A stretch of 64,000 nucleotides of DNA from Paracoccus sp. MBLB3053 (GTDB lineage: Bacteria > Pseudomonadota > Alphaproteobacteria > Rhodobacterales > Rhodobacteraceae). Numbering within the stretch: the first letter of the stretch is position 1; each line of letters starts with the position of its first letter. A program made the position numbers and the translations under genes. The notes under the pieces are model-generated. The model was not told the origin of the DNA. It saw only the letters and a list, made by a program, of their open reading frames with translations, and made no database searches. Of the stretch, positions 35,303 to 44,091 are shown piece after piece. Location of the stretch: assembly GCF_031822435.1 (NCBI RefSeq), contig NZ_JAVQLW010000001.1:1-64000 (forward strand), in the 5' to 3' direction.

Positions 35303-35800
35303 ATGCCCAAACTGGAAACCGAACGCGCCCCGCTAAGGACGGGCTCGATCTACCCGCCACCCTATGCCGAGATGATGGCCGGCAGATCGGCGCTGCGCCT
35401 GGGCGAACTGGCCGGTTTGACGCAATTCGGCGTCAATCTCGTCACGCTTGAGCCCGGTGCGGTCGCCTCGCTACGTCACTGGCACCTGAAGGAAGACGAA
35501 TTCGCAATGGTGCTGGAAGGGGACCTGATCCTGATCGAGGACGAAGGCGAAACCCCCATGCATCCCGGCGAATTCGCGGCATGGAAAGCCGGAGACGCCA
35601 ACGCCCATCGCTTTGTCAACCGCTCGACAGCGCCCGCGCGCTTTCTTGTCGTGGGCTCCAAGATGCCGGGTGAGGTCGTCACCTATGGCGACGTGGACAT
35701 GATCCTTCACCAAGAGGGCGGCACGCCCCGCTTCACCTATCACGACGGCAGCGAATGGACCGGCCCGCGTGACCTCGCGCCCAAGGGAGAAAATGAATGA
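35303..35800 (+). CDS. Cupin domain protein in the beta-oxidation operon
   Basis: 165 aa with a cupin barrel: motif 1 RHWHLKEDEFAMVLEGDLILIEDEGE (two His and a Glu as likely metal ligands) and motif 2 FAAWKAGDANAHRFVNRS. Function unknown; in related bacteria such cupins resemble sugar-isomerase-like or sensor cupins. It begins 2 bases after the thiolase stop and overlaps the next gene by 4, so it is translated with the beta-oxidation enzymes. Confidence 0.8.
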   Translation: MPKLETERAPLRTGSIYPPPYAEMMAGRSALRLGELAGLTQFGVNLVTLEPGAVASLRHWHLKEDEFAMVLEGDLILIEDEGETPMHPGEFAAWKAGDANAHRFVNRSTAPARFLVVGSKMPGEVVTYGDVDMILHQEGGTPRFTYHDGSEWTGPRDLAPKGENE

Positions 35801-37980
35801 CCGATTTCACGATGCAGAAGGACGCCGATGGCGTCGCGATCATCACATGGGACGTGCCGGGTAAGTCGATGAACGTGCTGTCGCTGGACGGTGCGGCCAC
35901 GCTGGGCGGGCTGATCGACGACGCGCTGGCCGATGAGGCGGTCAAGGGCGTGGTCATCACCTCGGGCAAGAAGGACTTTGCCGGGGGCATGGACCTGAAC
36001 GTCATCGCCGGAATGAAGGCGGGCGGCGCGCAGGGGGTCTTCGAAGGTGTGATGAGCCTGCACAAGCTGCTGCGCAAGATCGAGCTTGCCGGCATGGACC
36101 CGAAGACGAAGAAGGGCGGAAAGCCCATCGCGGCCGCCCTGCCCGGCACCGCGCTGGGGATCGGGCTGGAACTGCCGCTGGCGACGCATCGCATTTTCGC
36201 CGCCGACAATGCCAAGGCCAAGATTGGCCTGCCGGAAATCATGGTCGGGATCTTTCCTGGCGCGGGCGGCACAAGCCGCCTGACCCGCAAGATGGGCGCG
36301 CTGGCAGCGGCCCCTTTCCTGCTGGAAGGCAAGCTGTCCGATCCCGCCAAGGCCAAATCGGCCGGGCTGATCGACGAGGTCGTGGCCGATCCGGTCGCCG
36401 CCGCCCGCGACTGGGTGCTGCAGGCCACGGATGGCGACCTGGTCAAGCCTTGGGACGCCAAGGGCTACAAGATGCCCGGCGGCGAGCCCTATCACCCGGC
36501 GGGCTTCATGACCTTCGTCGGTGCGTCCGCAATGGTGCATGGCAAGACGCTGGGCGTCTATCCCGCCGCCAAGGCGCTGCTTTCGGCGGTCTATGAAGGC
36601 GCACTGGTGCCCTTCGACACCGCCCTCAAGATCGAGGCGCGCTGGTTCACCAACATCCTGATGAATCCCAGCTCGACCGCGATGATCCGTTCGCTTTTCA
36701 TCAACAAGGAAGCGCTTGAAAAAGGCGCGAACCGGCCCGAGGCGCCCGACCAGACGGTGAAAAAGGTCGGCATACTGGGGGCGGGCATGATGGGAGCAGG
36801 CATCGCCTATGTCTCGGCCATGGCCGGCATCGAGGTCGTGCTGATCGACAACAGCCAGGAGGCCGCCGATCGCGGCAAGTCCTATTCGACCGGGCTTCTG
36901 GACAAGGCAATCAGCCGCCGCAAATCCACTGAAGAGAAAAAGGTCGAGGTTCTGGCCCGGATCACGCCGACGACCGATTATGCCGCGCTGCAAGGCTGCG
37001 ACCTGATCGTCGAAGCCGTGTTCGAAGATCCCGCCGTCAAGGCCGAGGTCACCAAGCGCGCCGAGGCGGTGATCCCGCAGGATGCGATCTTCGCCACCAA
37101 TACCTCGACCCTGCCGATCTCGGGCCTCGCCAGGGCCAGCGCCCGCCCCGAGCAATTCATCGGCATCCATTTCTTCAGCCCGGTGGACAAGATGCTGCTG
37201 GTCGAGATCATCAAGGGCAAGGAGACCGGTCCCCGCGCCGTCGCCAAGGCGCTGGATTTCGTGCGCCAGATCCGCAAGACCCCCATCGTCGTCAATGATG
37301 CGCGCTTCTTCTACGCCAATCGCTGCATCATCCCCTATATCAACGAGGGCATTCGTATGGTGGCCGAGGGCGTCAGCCCGGTGCTGATCGAGAATGCCGC
37401 CAAGATGATGGGGATGCCGCTTGGACCGCTGCAACTGGTGGATGAAACCTCGATCGACCTCGGTGTGAAGATCGCCAAGGCGACCCGCGCGGCGATGGGC
37501 GATGCCTATCCCGACGGGGCCGTGGACGAGGTGATTTTCAAGATGGCAGACAAGGGGCGCCTGGGGCGCAAGGCAAAGGCCGGGTTCTATGACTATGACG
37601 ATGCCGGCAAGCGACAAGGCTTCTGGTCCGAGTTGGAACAGGAATGGCCCGAGTCCGAGAACCAGCCCGAACTGACGGACATTCAGCACCGCCTGATGTT
37701 CGTGCAATCGCTGGAAGCTGTCCGCGCGCTGGAAGAAGGCGTTCTGGAAGACATCCGCGAAGGTGATGTCGGCGCGATCCTGGGATGGGGCTTTGCGCCC
37801 TGGTCGGGCGGCCCCTTCAGCTGGCTCGACATGCTGGGCGCGCCCCGCGCGGCGGCGATCGCGGACGATCTGACCGAGCGGTTTGGCGCGCGCTTTTCCA
37901 CCCCCGAACTGCTGCGTGACATGGCCGCAAAGGGCGAAAGTTTCTATGCCCGCTTCGGTTCGGAAAGACGCGCCGCCTGA
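35797..37980 (+). CDS. Fatty-acid oxidation alpha subunit (enoyl-CoA hydratase / 3-hydroxyacyl-CoA dehydrogenase)
   Basis: 727-aa bifunctional enzyme of the FadB/FadJ family. The N-terminal crotonase domain (about 1-190) has the oxyanion-hole region SGKKDFAGGMDLN and ALPGTALGIGLELPLATH; the NAD-binding Rossmann motif VGILGAGMMGAGIAYVS lies near 325, with two dehydrogenase C-terminal domains after it. It acts on 2-enoyl-CoA and 3-hydroxyacyl-CoA and partners the upstream thiolase. A strong terminator follows. Confidence 0.93.
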   Translation: MTDFTMQKDADGVAIITWDVPGKSMNVLSLDGAATLGGLIDDALADEAVKGVVITSGKKDFAGGMDLNVIAGMKAGGAQGVFEGVMSLHKLLRKIELAGMDPKTKKGGKPIAAALPGTALGIGLELPLATHRIFAADNAKAKIGLPEIMVGIFPGAGGTSRLTRKMGALAAAPFLLEGKLSDPAKAKSAGLIDEVVADPVAAARDWVLQATDGDLVKPWDAKGYKMPGGEPYHPAGFMTFVGASAMVHGKTLGVYPAAKALLSAVYEGALVPFDTALKIEARWFTNILMNPSSTAMIRSLFINKEALEKGANRPEAPDQTVKKVGILGAGMMGAGIAYVSAMAGIEVVLIDNSQEAADRGKSYSTGLLDKAISRRKSTEEKKVEVLARITPTTDYAALQGCDLIVEAVFEDPAVKAEVTKRAEAVIPQDAIFATNTSTLPISGLARASARPEQFIGIHFFSPVDKMLLVEIIKGKETGPRAVAKALDFVRQIRKTPIVVNDARFFYANRCIIPYINEGIRMVAEGVSPVLIENAAKMMGMPLGPLQLVDETSIDLGVKIAKATRAAMGDAYPDGAVDEVIFKMADKGRLGRKAKAGFYDYDDAGKRQGFWSELEQEWPESENQPELTDIQHRLMFVQSLEAVRALEEGVLEDIREGDVGAILGWGFAPWSGGPFSWLDMLGAPRAAAIADDLTERFGARFSTPELLRDMAAKGESFYARFGSERRAA

Positions 37981-38002
37981 TCGTGCATCCTGAAAATGAA
38001 AG

Positions 38003-38034
38003 GGGGCAGAGGATCGCTCCTCTGCCCCTTCTTC
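38003..38034. terminator. Terminator after the beta-oxidation operon
   Basis: GGGGCAGAGG (38003-38012) pairs perfectly with CCTCTGCCCC (38019-38028), loop ATCGCT, then TTCTTC. On the minus strand it can also end the kinase gene that stops at 38057. Confidence 0.8.
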
Positions 38035-38056
38035 AGTCATTGCGGCCTGGGATGGT

Positions 38057-39064
38057 TCAGACAAGACCTTCAGCACGGAAGGCCGCGCGCAGATCGGCTT
38101 CGGGGCGCGCTCCGATATGGCTGATGACCTCGGCCGCCGCGATGCAGCCCATCCGGCCCGCAACGGCCAGGGGGGCCCTGGTCGCCAGGCCGTAGATCAA
38201 GCCCGCCGCGAACTGGTCCCCTGCCCCGGTCGCATCCACCGGAACGATCCGGTGAACCGGCGCCGTGACACGCTCATTTCCCCGGATCAGGATCGCATCC
38301 TCGCCCGAGCGGGTGCAGATCACCGTGCCGCAATCGGCAGCGGCAAGGCGCAGCGCCTCTTCGAGATCGGTGACCTGGTAGAGTGAGGTCCATTCATGGA
38401 CATTGCCGATCACGTAATCCATAGGCCCGGCCACAAGACGACGGAAATCGGCGCGATGACGATCGACGCAGAACGGGTCTGAAAGGGCAATGCCAGCTTG
38501 CCCGCCCGCCTTGTGGCAGGCATCGGCGGCCTTGAGGAACGCCGCCTTTCCCGCGTCCTTGTCAAAGAGATAACCTTCGAGGAACAGCCATTCCGCGCCG
38601 CTGAAGGTGGCTGGGTTCACGTCCTCTGTCCCCAGTTCCGCCGAGATGCCCAGATAGGTGTTCATCGACCGCTCGCCATCGGGGGTGACGAAAATGATCG
38701 AACGCGACGTGGGCAGCACCTTGCCGGCAATCGGAGGGTTCACAAAGACCGTGCCCGCAGCCTCGGTCTGTTCGGCATAGGAAAGCCCCAGCGCATCGCC
38801 CGCGACGCGGCCGATGAAGGCCGTGCGCAGCCCCATCATCCCCAGACCGGCCAGCGTGTTCGCGACCGACCCGCCGGGAACCAGACGGGCCTTTTCGACC
38901 GCGTTGTCCTCGGCTTGCGCCGCCGTCAGAACCTCGGCGCGGTCACGGTCGATCAACTGCATGATCCCCTTTTCGATCCCGAGCCTGGCAAGGCTCGCAT
39001 CTGAGGTCGGGGCGATCACGTCCATGATCGCATTGCCGATCCCGATCACATAGGGGGTCGTCAT
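38057..39064 (-). CDS. PfkB family kinase, probably adenosine kinase
   Basis: 335 aa. PfkB fold with the N-terminal VIGIGNAIMDVI, PGGSVANTLAGLGMMG and the C-terminal anion-hole/catalytic motif DATGAGDQFAAGLIYG. The N-terminal pattern is that of alphaproteobacterial adenosine kinases (adenosine + ATP to AMP), but another nucleoside or sugar is possible. The ATG at 39064 overlaps the nth stop, so the two genes are coupled. Confidence 0.85.
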   Translation of the reverse strand: MTTPYVIGIGNAIMDVIAPTSDASLARLGIEKGIMQLIDRDRAEVLTAAQAEDNAVEKARLVPGGSVANTLAGLGMMGLRTAFIGRVAGDALGLSYAEQTEAAGTVFVNPPIAGKVLPTSRSIIFVTPDGERSMNTYLGISAELGTEDVNPATFSGAEWLFLEGYLFDKDAGKAAFLKAADACHKAGGQAGIALSDPFCVDRHRADFRRLVAGPMDYVIGNVHEWTSLYQVTDLEEALRLAAADCGTVICTRSGEDAILIRGNERVTAPVHRIVPVDATGAGDQFAAGLIYGLATRAPLAVAGRMGCIAAAEVISHIGARPEADLRAAFRAEGLV

Positions 39065-39729
39065 TCGGTCTTCTCCTCATAGGGGCAGAGATCTTCGATG
39101 GGACAGATCTTGCAGCGCGGCCTGCGCGCCTGGCAGACGTAACGGCCATGCAGGATCAGCCAATGATGTGCGTTTTGCTGGAACTCGACCGGGACATTGT
39201 CCTCGATCGCGCGCTCGACCTGATCGACATCGCGACCGGGCGCGAGGCGCGTCCGGTTTCCAACGCGAAATATATGGGTATCCACGGCCTGAGCCGGGAA
39301 GTTGAACACGCTGTTCAGCACGACATTCGCGGTCTTGCGACCGACGCCGGGCAAGCTCATCAACGCGGCGCGGGACTGGGGCACCTCGCCGCCATATTCG
39401 TCGACCAATCGTTTCGACAGAGCGATGACGTTCTTGGCCTTTTGCCGAAACAGACCGATGGTCTTGATTTCCTCGGTCAGCGCCTCGATGCCCAGATCGA
39501 GCATCTGCTGGGGCGTCGACACCATCCGGAACAGGTTCTTCGTCGCCTTGTTCACCCCGACATCGGTCGCCTGCGCCGAGAGCGCCACCGCCACCAGCAA
39601 CGTGAACGCATTGACGAATTCAAGCTCGGTTACCGGAGCGGGATTCGCCTCGCGGAAGCGGGAAAAGATCTGCACCTGGGTGCCATAGGGCAGCGCCGGG
39701 GGAACACGGAAAGCGGGTGAACGGGCCAT
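39061..39729 (-). CDS. nth: Endonuclease III
   Basis: 222-aa base-excision DNA glycosylase/AP lyase for oxidised pyrimidines. Helix-hairpin-helix LMSLPGVGRKTANVVLNS with the catalytic Lys, then VDTHIFRVGNR with the catalytic Asp, and the C-terminal [4Fe-4S] set C-X6-C-X2-C-X5-C (CQARRPRCKICPIEDLC). The ATG at 39729 (MARSPAF) fits the family; the frame is open farther upstream. Confidence 0.94.
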   Translation of the reverse strand: MARSPAFRVPPALPYGTQVQIFSRFREANPAPVTELEFVNAFTLLVAVALSAQATDVGVNKATKNLFRMVSTPQQMLDLGIEALTEEIKTIGLFRQKAKNVIALSKRLVDEYGGEVPQSRAALMSLPGVGRKTANVVLNSVFNFPAQAVDTHIFRVGNRTRLAPGRDVDQVERAIEDNVPVEFQQNAHHWLILHGRYVCQARRPRCKICPIEDLCPYEEKTE

Positions 39730-39985
39730 GCCGATGAGATGCCCCGACCGGCCCTGCAGTGCAAGCGCGAAGAGGCCGATCCGGGCCCCGCACCAGGCAA
39801 TCACTGCGCAATGTCCTGCTCGTGATCCCGAAACGCCCGGATTCTCACGCATTCCTGTGGAGTTGCGCAGGAACCCGTGCGATGTTGCCAACGTTTGGGC
39901 ATCAGCGCCGACCTTGGAATTTGGGGTCGGCCGCGTCGTTAGGACAGGCGACGTCGGATCGCCCCAGAAGGAAAGGTACAAGAAA

Positions 39986-40639
39986 ATGAAAACCCGTATC
40001 TCGCTGCTGCTCGCGACGACAGGCGCACTGGCAGTCAGCGCCTGCGCTCCGACGACCGATCAATATGGCAATACCAGTTCGGGAATGAGCAAGACCCAGC
40101 AAGGCGCAATCGCAGGTGCCGTGGTCGGCGGACTGATCGGCGCGGGCGAAAGCCGCGAAAATGCCCTGAAGGGCGCGGTGATCGGCGCGACCGCCGGCGC
40201 CGTCGGAGGTTCGATCCTTGACCAGCAGCAGCAAGCCCTGCAGCAATCCCTGAACAACCCGAACATCCGCATCGTCAACAACGGCAAGTACCTGACCGTG
40301 GTGATGCCGGAATCGACCCTGTTCGCAACGGATTCGGCGGCCGTGGGTGCGCAAGGCCAAAACGATCTCTACACGATCGCGCGCAACCTCAACCAATACC
40401 CGAACAGCCGTGTCCAGGTCATCGGCCATACCGACAGCACCGGTTCGGCAGCCTATAATCAGGATCTGTCCGAGCGCCGTGCTCGCTCGGTCTCGGGACT
40501 TCTTTCGGCCGGTGGCGTGTCGACCTCGCGCATCACGACAACGGGCCGCGGCGCGTCGGCGCCTGTTGCGTCGAACGATACGACTGCGGGCCGTGCGCAG
40601 AACCGCCGCGTCGAGATCCTGATCATCCCGAACGGCTGA
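39986..40639 (+). CDS. OmpA family outer-membrane lipoprotein
   Basis: 217 aa. Lipoprotein signal with lipobox VSAC (Cys20), then a glycine-zipper stretch (GAIAGAVVGGLIGAG and GAVIGATAGAVGGS, residues about 45-85), and a C-terminal OmpA peptidoglycan-binding domain with VQVIGHTDSTGSAAYNQDLSERRARSV. It anchors the outer membrane to peptidoglycan. AAGGAAAGG precedes the ATG at 39986. The 256-base gap to divergent nth should hold its promoter. Confidence 0.9.
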   Translation: MKTRISLLLATTGALAVSACAPTTDQYGNTSSGMSKTQQGAIAGAVVGGLIGAGESRENALKGAVIGATAGAVGGSILDQQQQALQQSLNNPNIRIVNNGKYLTVVMPESTLFATDSAAVGAQGQNDLYTIARNLNQYPNSRVQVIGHTDSTGSAAYNQDLSERRARSVSGLLSAGGVSTSRITTTGRGASAPVASNDTTAGRAQNRRVEILIIPNG

Positions 40640-40657
40640 TCCCTGCTTATCGATGCG

Positions 40658-40686
40658 AAGGGCCGGCGATTGCCGGCCCTTTTTCG
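40658..40686 (+). terminator. Intrinsic terminator after the OmpA lipoprotein gene
   Basis: AAGGGCCGGC (40658-40667) pairs with GCCGGCCCTT (40672-40681), loop GATT, followed by a T-run. A textbook plus-strand terminator. Confidence 0.88.
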
Positions 40687-40707
40687 TTTCCGCAAGTGCA
40701 AAATGAA

Positions 40708-40733
40708 GACCCCGGATGTTGCCACCCGGGGTC
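40708..40733 (-). terminator. Terminator after the ATP synthase F0 operon
   Basis: GACCCCGG (40708-40715) pairs with CCGGGGTC (40726-40733). Read on the minus strand, a T-rich stretch (TCTTCATTTT) follows. It would end the atp operon 50 bases after atpF. Confidence 0.65.
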
Positions 40734-40782
40734 AGATCACAGTCCCAGCGGGCCGATTGTCTTCGGCCCTTTCCTTATCTGA

Positions 40783-41337
40783 TCAGTTCAAACGACGCGC
40801 GACGTCATCGATCGCGTTGTCGATGCCCGCGCTGCGTTCGGAGGCCGAAGCCTGCTTGCCGAGAATCTCGCTCGCCGCCGCGATGGCCGTCTGGATCGCA
40901 CGGTCACGCACGGCACGAACCGCATCCGCCTCGGCGCCCGAAATTTGCTCTTCGGCGGCCTTGAGACGACGCTCGATCGATACCTGAAGCGCCTTCTTGG
41001 CCTTTTCAGCTTCGATCGTGGCTTCACGCTTCGCATTGGCGACGATATCCGCCGCCTGCGACTTCACCTCGCGCTGGCGGCGCTCATAGCTCGCATAGAT
41101 CTCCTGGGCTTCCTCGCGCAGGCGACGGGCCTCGGCCAGATCATTGCGGATGCCTTCGGCCCGCTTGTCGAGCATGCCGCCGACAAGTTGCGGGACCCGG
41201 TAATAGACCAGGATCGCGACGAAAAGCAGGAAGGCCAGCGTCACGATGAAGTCGGTGTTCCGCAGCGAGAAGAACGGACCCGTAGCCGCGAATGCAGGGC
41301 TTGCCATGACAACGAAAAGAAGGCTCAGACGTTTCAT
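40783..41337 (-). CDS. atpF: ATP synthase F0 subunit b
   Basis: 184-aa peripheral-stalk subunit. The first 17 residues (MKRLSLLFVVMASPAFA) look like a cleavable signal peptide with an AFA-A cleavage site, followed by the true membrane helix (about 30-48) and a long coiled-coil helix into the cytoplasm that contacts F1. It overlaps the b' gene by 4 bases and is the last gene of the F0 operon. Confidence 0.92.
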   Translation of the reverse strand: MKRLSLLFVVMASPAFAATGPFFSLRNTDFIVTLAFLLFVAILVYYRVPQLVGGMLDKRAEGIRNDLAEARRLREEAQEIYASYERRQREVKSQAADIVANAKREATIEAEKAKKALQVSIERRLKAAEEQISGAEADAVRAVRDRAIQTAIAAASEILGKQASASERSAGIDNAIDDVARRLN

Positions 41338-41972
41338 TGCAGCGCCCCCTTCAGTCGCTCGTCGACAGCTTCGTCGATCAGGTTCTGATCTGCACGACCG
41401 CCAAAATTCTCGACGAGCGCGGAAGTCACCTCGCGGGCGACATTGCGTGCATCCTCGACAGCCGACGCACGGATTTCACCGATGCGCTTTTCAGACTCGG
41501 CCGAACGCGCGGAAATCTCGGCATCCGCATGAGCGATGGCTGCGTCGAGTTCCTTCTGCATCTCGGCCTTGTTGGCGGCGATGATCTTGTTCGCTTCGGC
41601 CCGGGCGTCGGCAAGAGCCTTTTCATAGGCTGCTTCTGCGTCCTTGGCTTTCTGCTTGAACTCCTCGGCCGCCATCAGATCGCCCGTAATGGCGCCCTGA
41701 CGATCGCTGATGACCCCGCCGATGCGCGGCAGAGCCACGCGAGACAGGACCCAGTAGATCACGGCCAGCACGACCAGCAGCCAGAAGATCTGGTTGCCGA
41801 AGGTGCTGATATCCAGTTGCGGCATCCCGACGCTGCTTGCGCCATGAGCCGCATCGGCTGCGGCATGGGCTGCATCAGCACCGTGCGCCGCCGCCTGGGC
41901 GGTCTCGGTGTGGGTCACCGTTTCTGAGTGTTCGACCACGACAGGCGCGGTCTGTTGCAACAGGCTGAACAT
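41334..41972 (-). CDS. atpG: ATP synthase F0 subunit b'
   Basis: 212 aa, the second, diverged stalk subunit typical of photosynthetic and alphaproteobacterial enzymes. An unusual N-terminal extension of about 48 residues, rich in Ala and His (AAAHGADAAHAAADAAHG), precedes the usual PQLDISTFGNQIFWLL membrane start. The long coiled coil follows. GGGGTAGGA just before the ATG at 41972 supports the long form; a second start at Met50 is possible. Confidence 0.9.
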   Translation of the reverse strand: MFSLLQQTAPVVVEHSETVTHTETAQAAAHGADAAHAAADAAHGASSVGMPQLDISTFGNQIFWLLVVLAVIYWVLSRVALPRIGGVISDRQGAITGDLMAAEEFKQKAKDAEAAYEKALADARAEANKIIAANKAEMQKELDAAIAHADAEISARSAESEKRIGEIRASAVEDARNVAREVTSALVENFGGRADQNLIDEAVDERLKGALQ

Positions 41973-42049
41973 TTCCTACCCCATGCCGGTCGTTTCACAA
42001 TCGGGTGGGCGCATGGTGCCCCCACCCAACCGCAAGGATGGCAAAAGGA

Positions 42050-42283
42050 TCAGACTGCGAACAGCAGAAGCAGAGCGACCAGGAACGAGAAGATGCCCAG
42101 GGCTTCGGCGAAGGCCATGCCGATGAACAGCGTGGCGGTTTGCGAGGCAGCGGCCGAGGGGTTGCGCAGAGCGCCGGCGAGGTAGTTGCCAGCAACATTG
42201 CCCACACCCATGGCAGCGCCGGCCATACCGATGCAAGCCAGACCGGCGCCGAGGTACTGTCCCAGTTGACCCAGATTTTCCAT
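42050..42283 (-). CDS. atpE: ATP synthase F0 subunit c
   Basis: 77-aa membrane hairpin forming the c-ring. The polar loop is ALRNPSAA and the proton-carrying Glu is in [13 protein letters not shown] of the second helix. ATG codons occur at 42289 and 42283; AAGGAG is 7 bases before the second but only 1 before the first, so 42283 (MENLGQ) is preferred. Confidence 0.94.
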   Translation of the reverse strand: MENLGQLGQYLGAGLACIGMAGAAMGVGNVAGNYLAGALRNPSAAASQTATLFIGMAFAEALGIFSFLVALLLLFAV

Positions 42284-42342
42284 ATTCATGCTCCTTGAGG
42301 CTTTGGAAAGGGTTTTGAATTACCTGATCTGCGGTCCGTCGC

Positions 42343-43098
42343 TTAGTGCGACGGATGCAGGGCGTCTTTCAGATAGACGCAGGTCAGGATGGTGAAGACG
42401 TAGGCCTGGATCAGCGCGACGAGCACTTCGAGACCATACATGGCGGTGATCGCAAGGATCGAAATCGGGGCGATGGCAGCGACGGCGGCGAAGGCGGCAA
42501 AGACCTTGATCACCGCGTGACCGGCCATGACGTTGCCCGCAAGTCGGATCGAATGGCTGACCGGGCGCACGAAATACGAGATCAACTCGATGATGGCGAG
42601 AACCGGGCGCAGCGCCAGCGGCGCGGAACTGACCCAGAACAGACCAAGAAAATGGGTGCCGTTCTTGACGAAGCCAAGGACTGTTACGCCGACGAAGACC
42701 AACAGGGCAAGAACCGCAGTGACGGCAATATGCGAGGTCGGCGAGAAGGACTTCGGAAGCAGGCCCAGGAAGTTCGCAAACAGGATGAAGCAGAACAGCG
42801 TCATCACATAGGGGAAGTATTTCAGACCGTCCTTGCCGGTCACGTCCTCGACCATCTTGCGAACCATGCCGTAAAGCAGTTCGGCGATCGACTGAAGCCG
42901 ATTGGGAATGATCGCGCGACCCCGGGTTCCAAAGACCAGCAGACCGATGATGCACAGAGCGGCCAGACCCATCCACAGTGTGGCGTTGGTCGGCGTGTAC
43001 CAGTGCACCTCGGTTCCGCCAAACAGCGGCTTGACGATGAACTGGTCCATCGGGTGGAAAACCAGACCTTCACTGTGTTCTTCTGTCGCCATCGTCAT
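42343..43098 (-). CDS. atpB: ATP synthase F0 subunit a
   Basis: 251-aa membrane subunit with about six helices that forms the proton half-channels. The essential Arg is in [14 protein letters not shown] near residue 175, and the last helix has [17 protein letters not shown]. The start overlaps the end of atpI by 4 bases. Confidence 0.95.
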   Translation of the reverse strand: MTMATEEHSEGLVFHPMDQFIVKPLFGGTEVHWYTPTNATLWMGLAALCIIGLLVFGTRGRAIIPNRLQSIAELLYGMVRKMVEDVTGKDGLKYFPYVMTLFCFILFANFLGLLPKSFSPTSHIAVTAVLALLVFVGVTVLGFVKNGTHFLGLFWVSSAPLALRPVLAIIELISYFVRPVSHSIRLAGNVMAGHAVIKVFAAFAAVAAIAPISILAITAMYGLEVLVALIQAYVFTILTCVYLKDALHPSH

Positions 43099-43439
43099 TT
43101 ACCCTCGTCGTCGCCGGGTTGCTCCGGTGCCTTGCCTATTTCCTTCGCCGTTCTCATCATCGTCTTCACTCCGGCCGCAAGGCCCAGAAGCACGAAGACG
43201 ACCATCAGGAGCGGCGTCGTGCCGAACAAATAGTCCAGCCCAAATCCGATCCCGAACCCGATGCCCAATCCGGCCACAAGTTCGGTCACCATGCGCCAGG
43301 CCATATTGGCCTGACTGAAATGCTCTTCCCCGCGTGAGCCCGGTACTTGCGCCGTCTTCTGGCCCAATCGGGCTTCCAGTTCGCGCAACCGCTCCGCGTC
43401 CCGGGCACGCGCGGCATCATGGTCCTGCTTATCGGCCAC
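43095..43439 (-). CDS. atpI: ATP synthase accessory protein AtpI/AtpZ
   Basis: 114 aa. A charged N-terminal helix is followed by two hydrophobic segments (about 52-70 and 75-93) with the AtpZ/AtpI pattern [25 protein letters not shown]. It helps c-ring assembly or magnesium supply in other bacteria. The GTG start at 43439 has GAAGG upstream. First gene of the F0 operon. Confidence 0.88.
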   Translation of the reverse strand: MADKQDHDAARARDAERLRELEARLGQKTAQVPGSRGEEHFSQANMAWRMVTELVAGLGIGFGIGFGLDYLFGTTPLLMVVFVLLGLAAGVKTMMRTAKEIGKAPEQPGDDEGK

Positions 43440-43469
43440 GCCTTCACACCCCCGTTATCGGTTGGGGCG

Positions 43470-43498
43470 GTGATAGGTGCTGCGGCGCTGCAAGTCAA
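43470..43498 (-). promoter_or_regulatory. Putative promoter of the F0 operon
   Basis: On the minus strand, TTGACT (43498-43493), a 17-base spacer and TATCAC (43475-43470) give a good sigma-70 promoter, about 30 bases before the atpI GTG. Confidence 0.5.
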
Positions 43499-43626
43499 GC
43501 AAGCAGGAGGAATTGCTAAGAACTTGTAATAGTTCGCTTTAAATCAATCCGAATTTGCTACGGCGCAGCACTTGCGGCGCAGCTGCCCGATGGGCAATAT
43601 TCAACCCGTCAGTTAAGTAAACTCGC

Positions 43627-43986
43627 ATGGCCCTCCAGAACCCAAGCCTCGACACGATTTTCGCTGCACTCGCGGATCCAACGCGGCGGGCCATTCTTGC
43701 CATGCTGCTTGAAGACGACATGGCGGTGACCGACGTGGCCGCCCCCTTCGAAGTCAGCCTGGCCGCGATCTCGAAACACCTTGCAGTGCTGGTCGGTGCC
43801 GGCCTGATCAGACAGGAACGCAGGGGGCGGATCATCTGGTGCAAGCTCGAACCCGAAGGGCTACGCAGCGCCTCGGTTTGGATGCAGGGCTTCGGCCAAT
43901 TCGAGCCGGTCGATCTTGACGATTTCGAACGGTTCCTGCAGTCCGAACTCGAAGGCGGCGGTTCTCAGAAGGACGAGCCAGCCTGA
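43627..43986 (+). CDS. ArsR family winged-helix regulator
   Basis: 119 aa. Winged helix with ALADPTRRAILAMLLEDDMAVTDVAAPFEVSLAAISKHLAVLVGAGLI. There are no metal-site Cys in the recognition helix, so it is not a classical metal sensor; it resembles the ArsR proteins that often accompany SRPBCC-type genes. No such gene is next to it: the convergent 5'-nucleotidase gene follows. Divergent from the F0 operon. Confidence 0.85.
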   Translation: MALQNPSLDTIFAALADPTRRAILAMLLEDDMAVTDVAAPFEVSLAAISKHLAVLVGAGLIRQERRGRIIWCKLEPEGLRSASVWMQGFGQFEPVDLDDFERFLQSELEGGGSQKDEPA

Positions 43987-44091
43987 TCGGCGCGACCAGC
44001 CTGTCTGTATCGAGTCATTTTGCGTTGACGATGCTGAGCGAAGCGATCGGGTCATGACAGGGACATGACCCGACGACGTACGATGATAACC

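Noticed and set aside
35740..38163. 807-codon open frame antisense to the FadB/FadJ-type gene
   Set aside because: The opposite strand encodes a full bifunctional beta-oxidation enzyme; the shadow lacks motifs.
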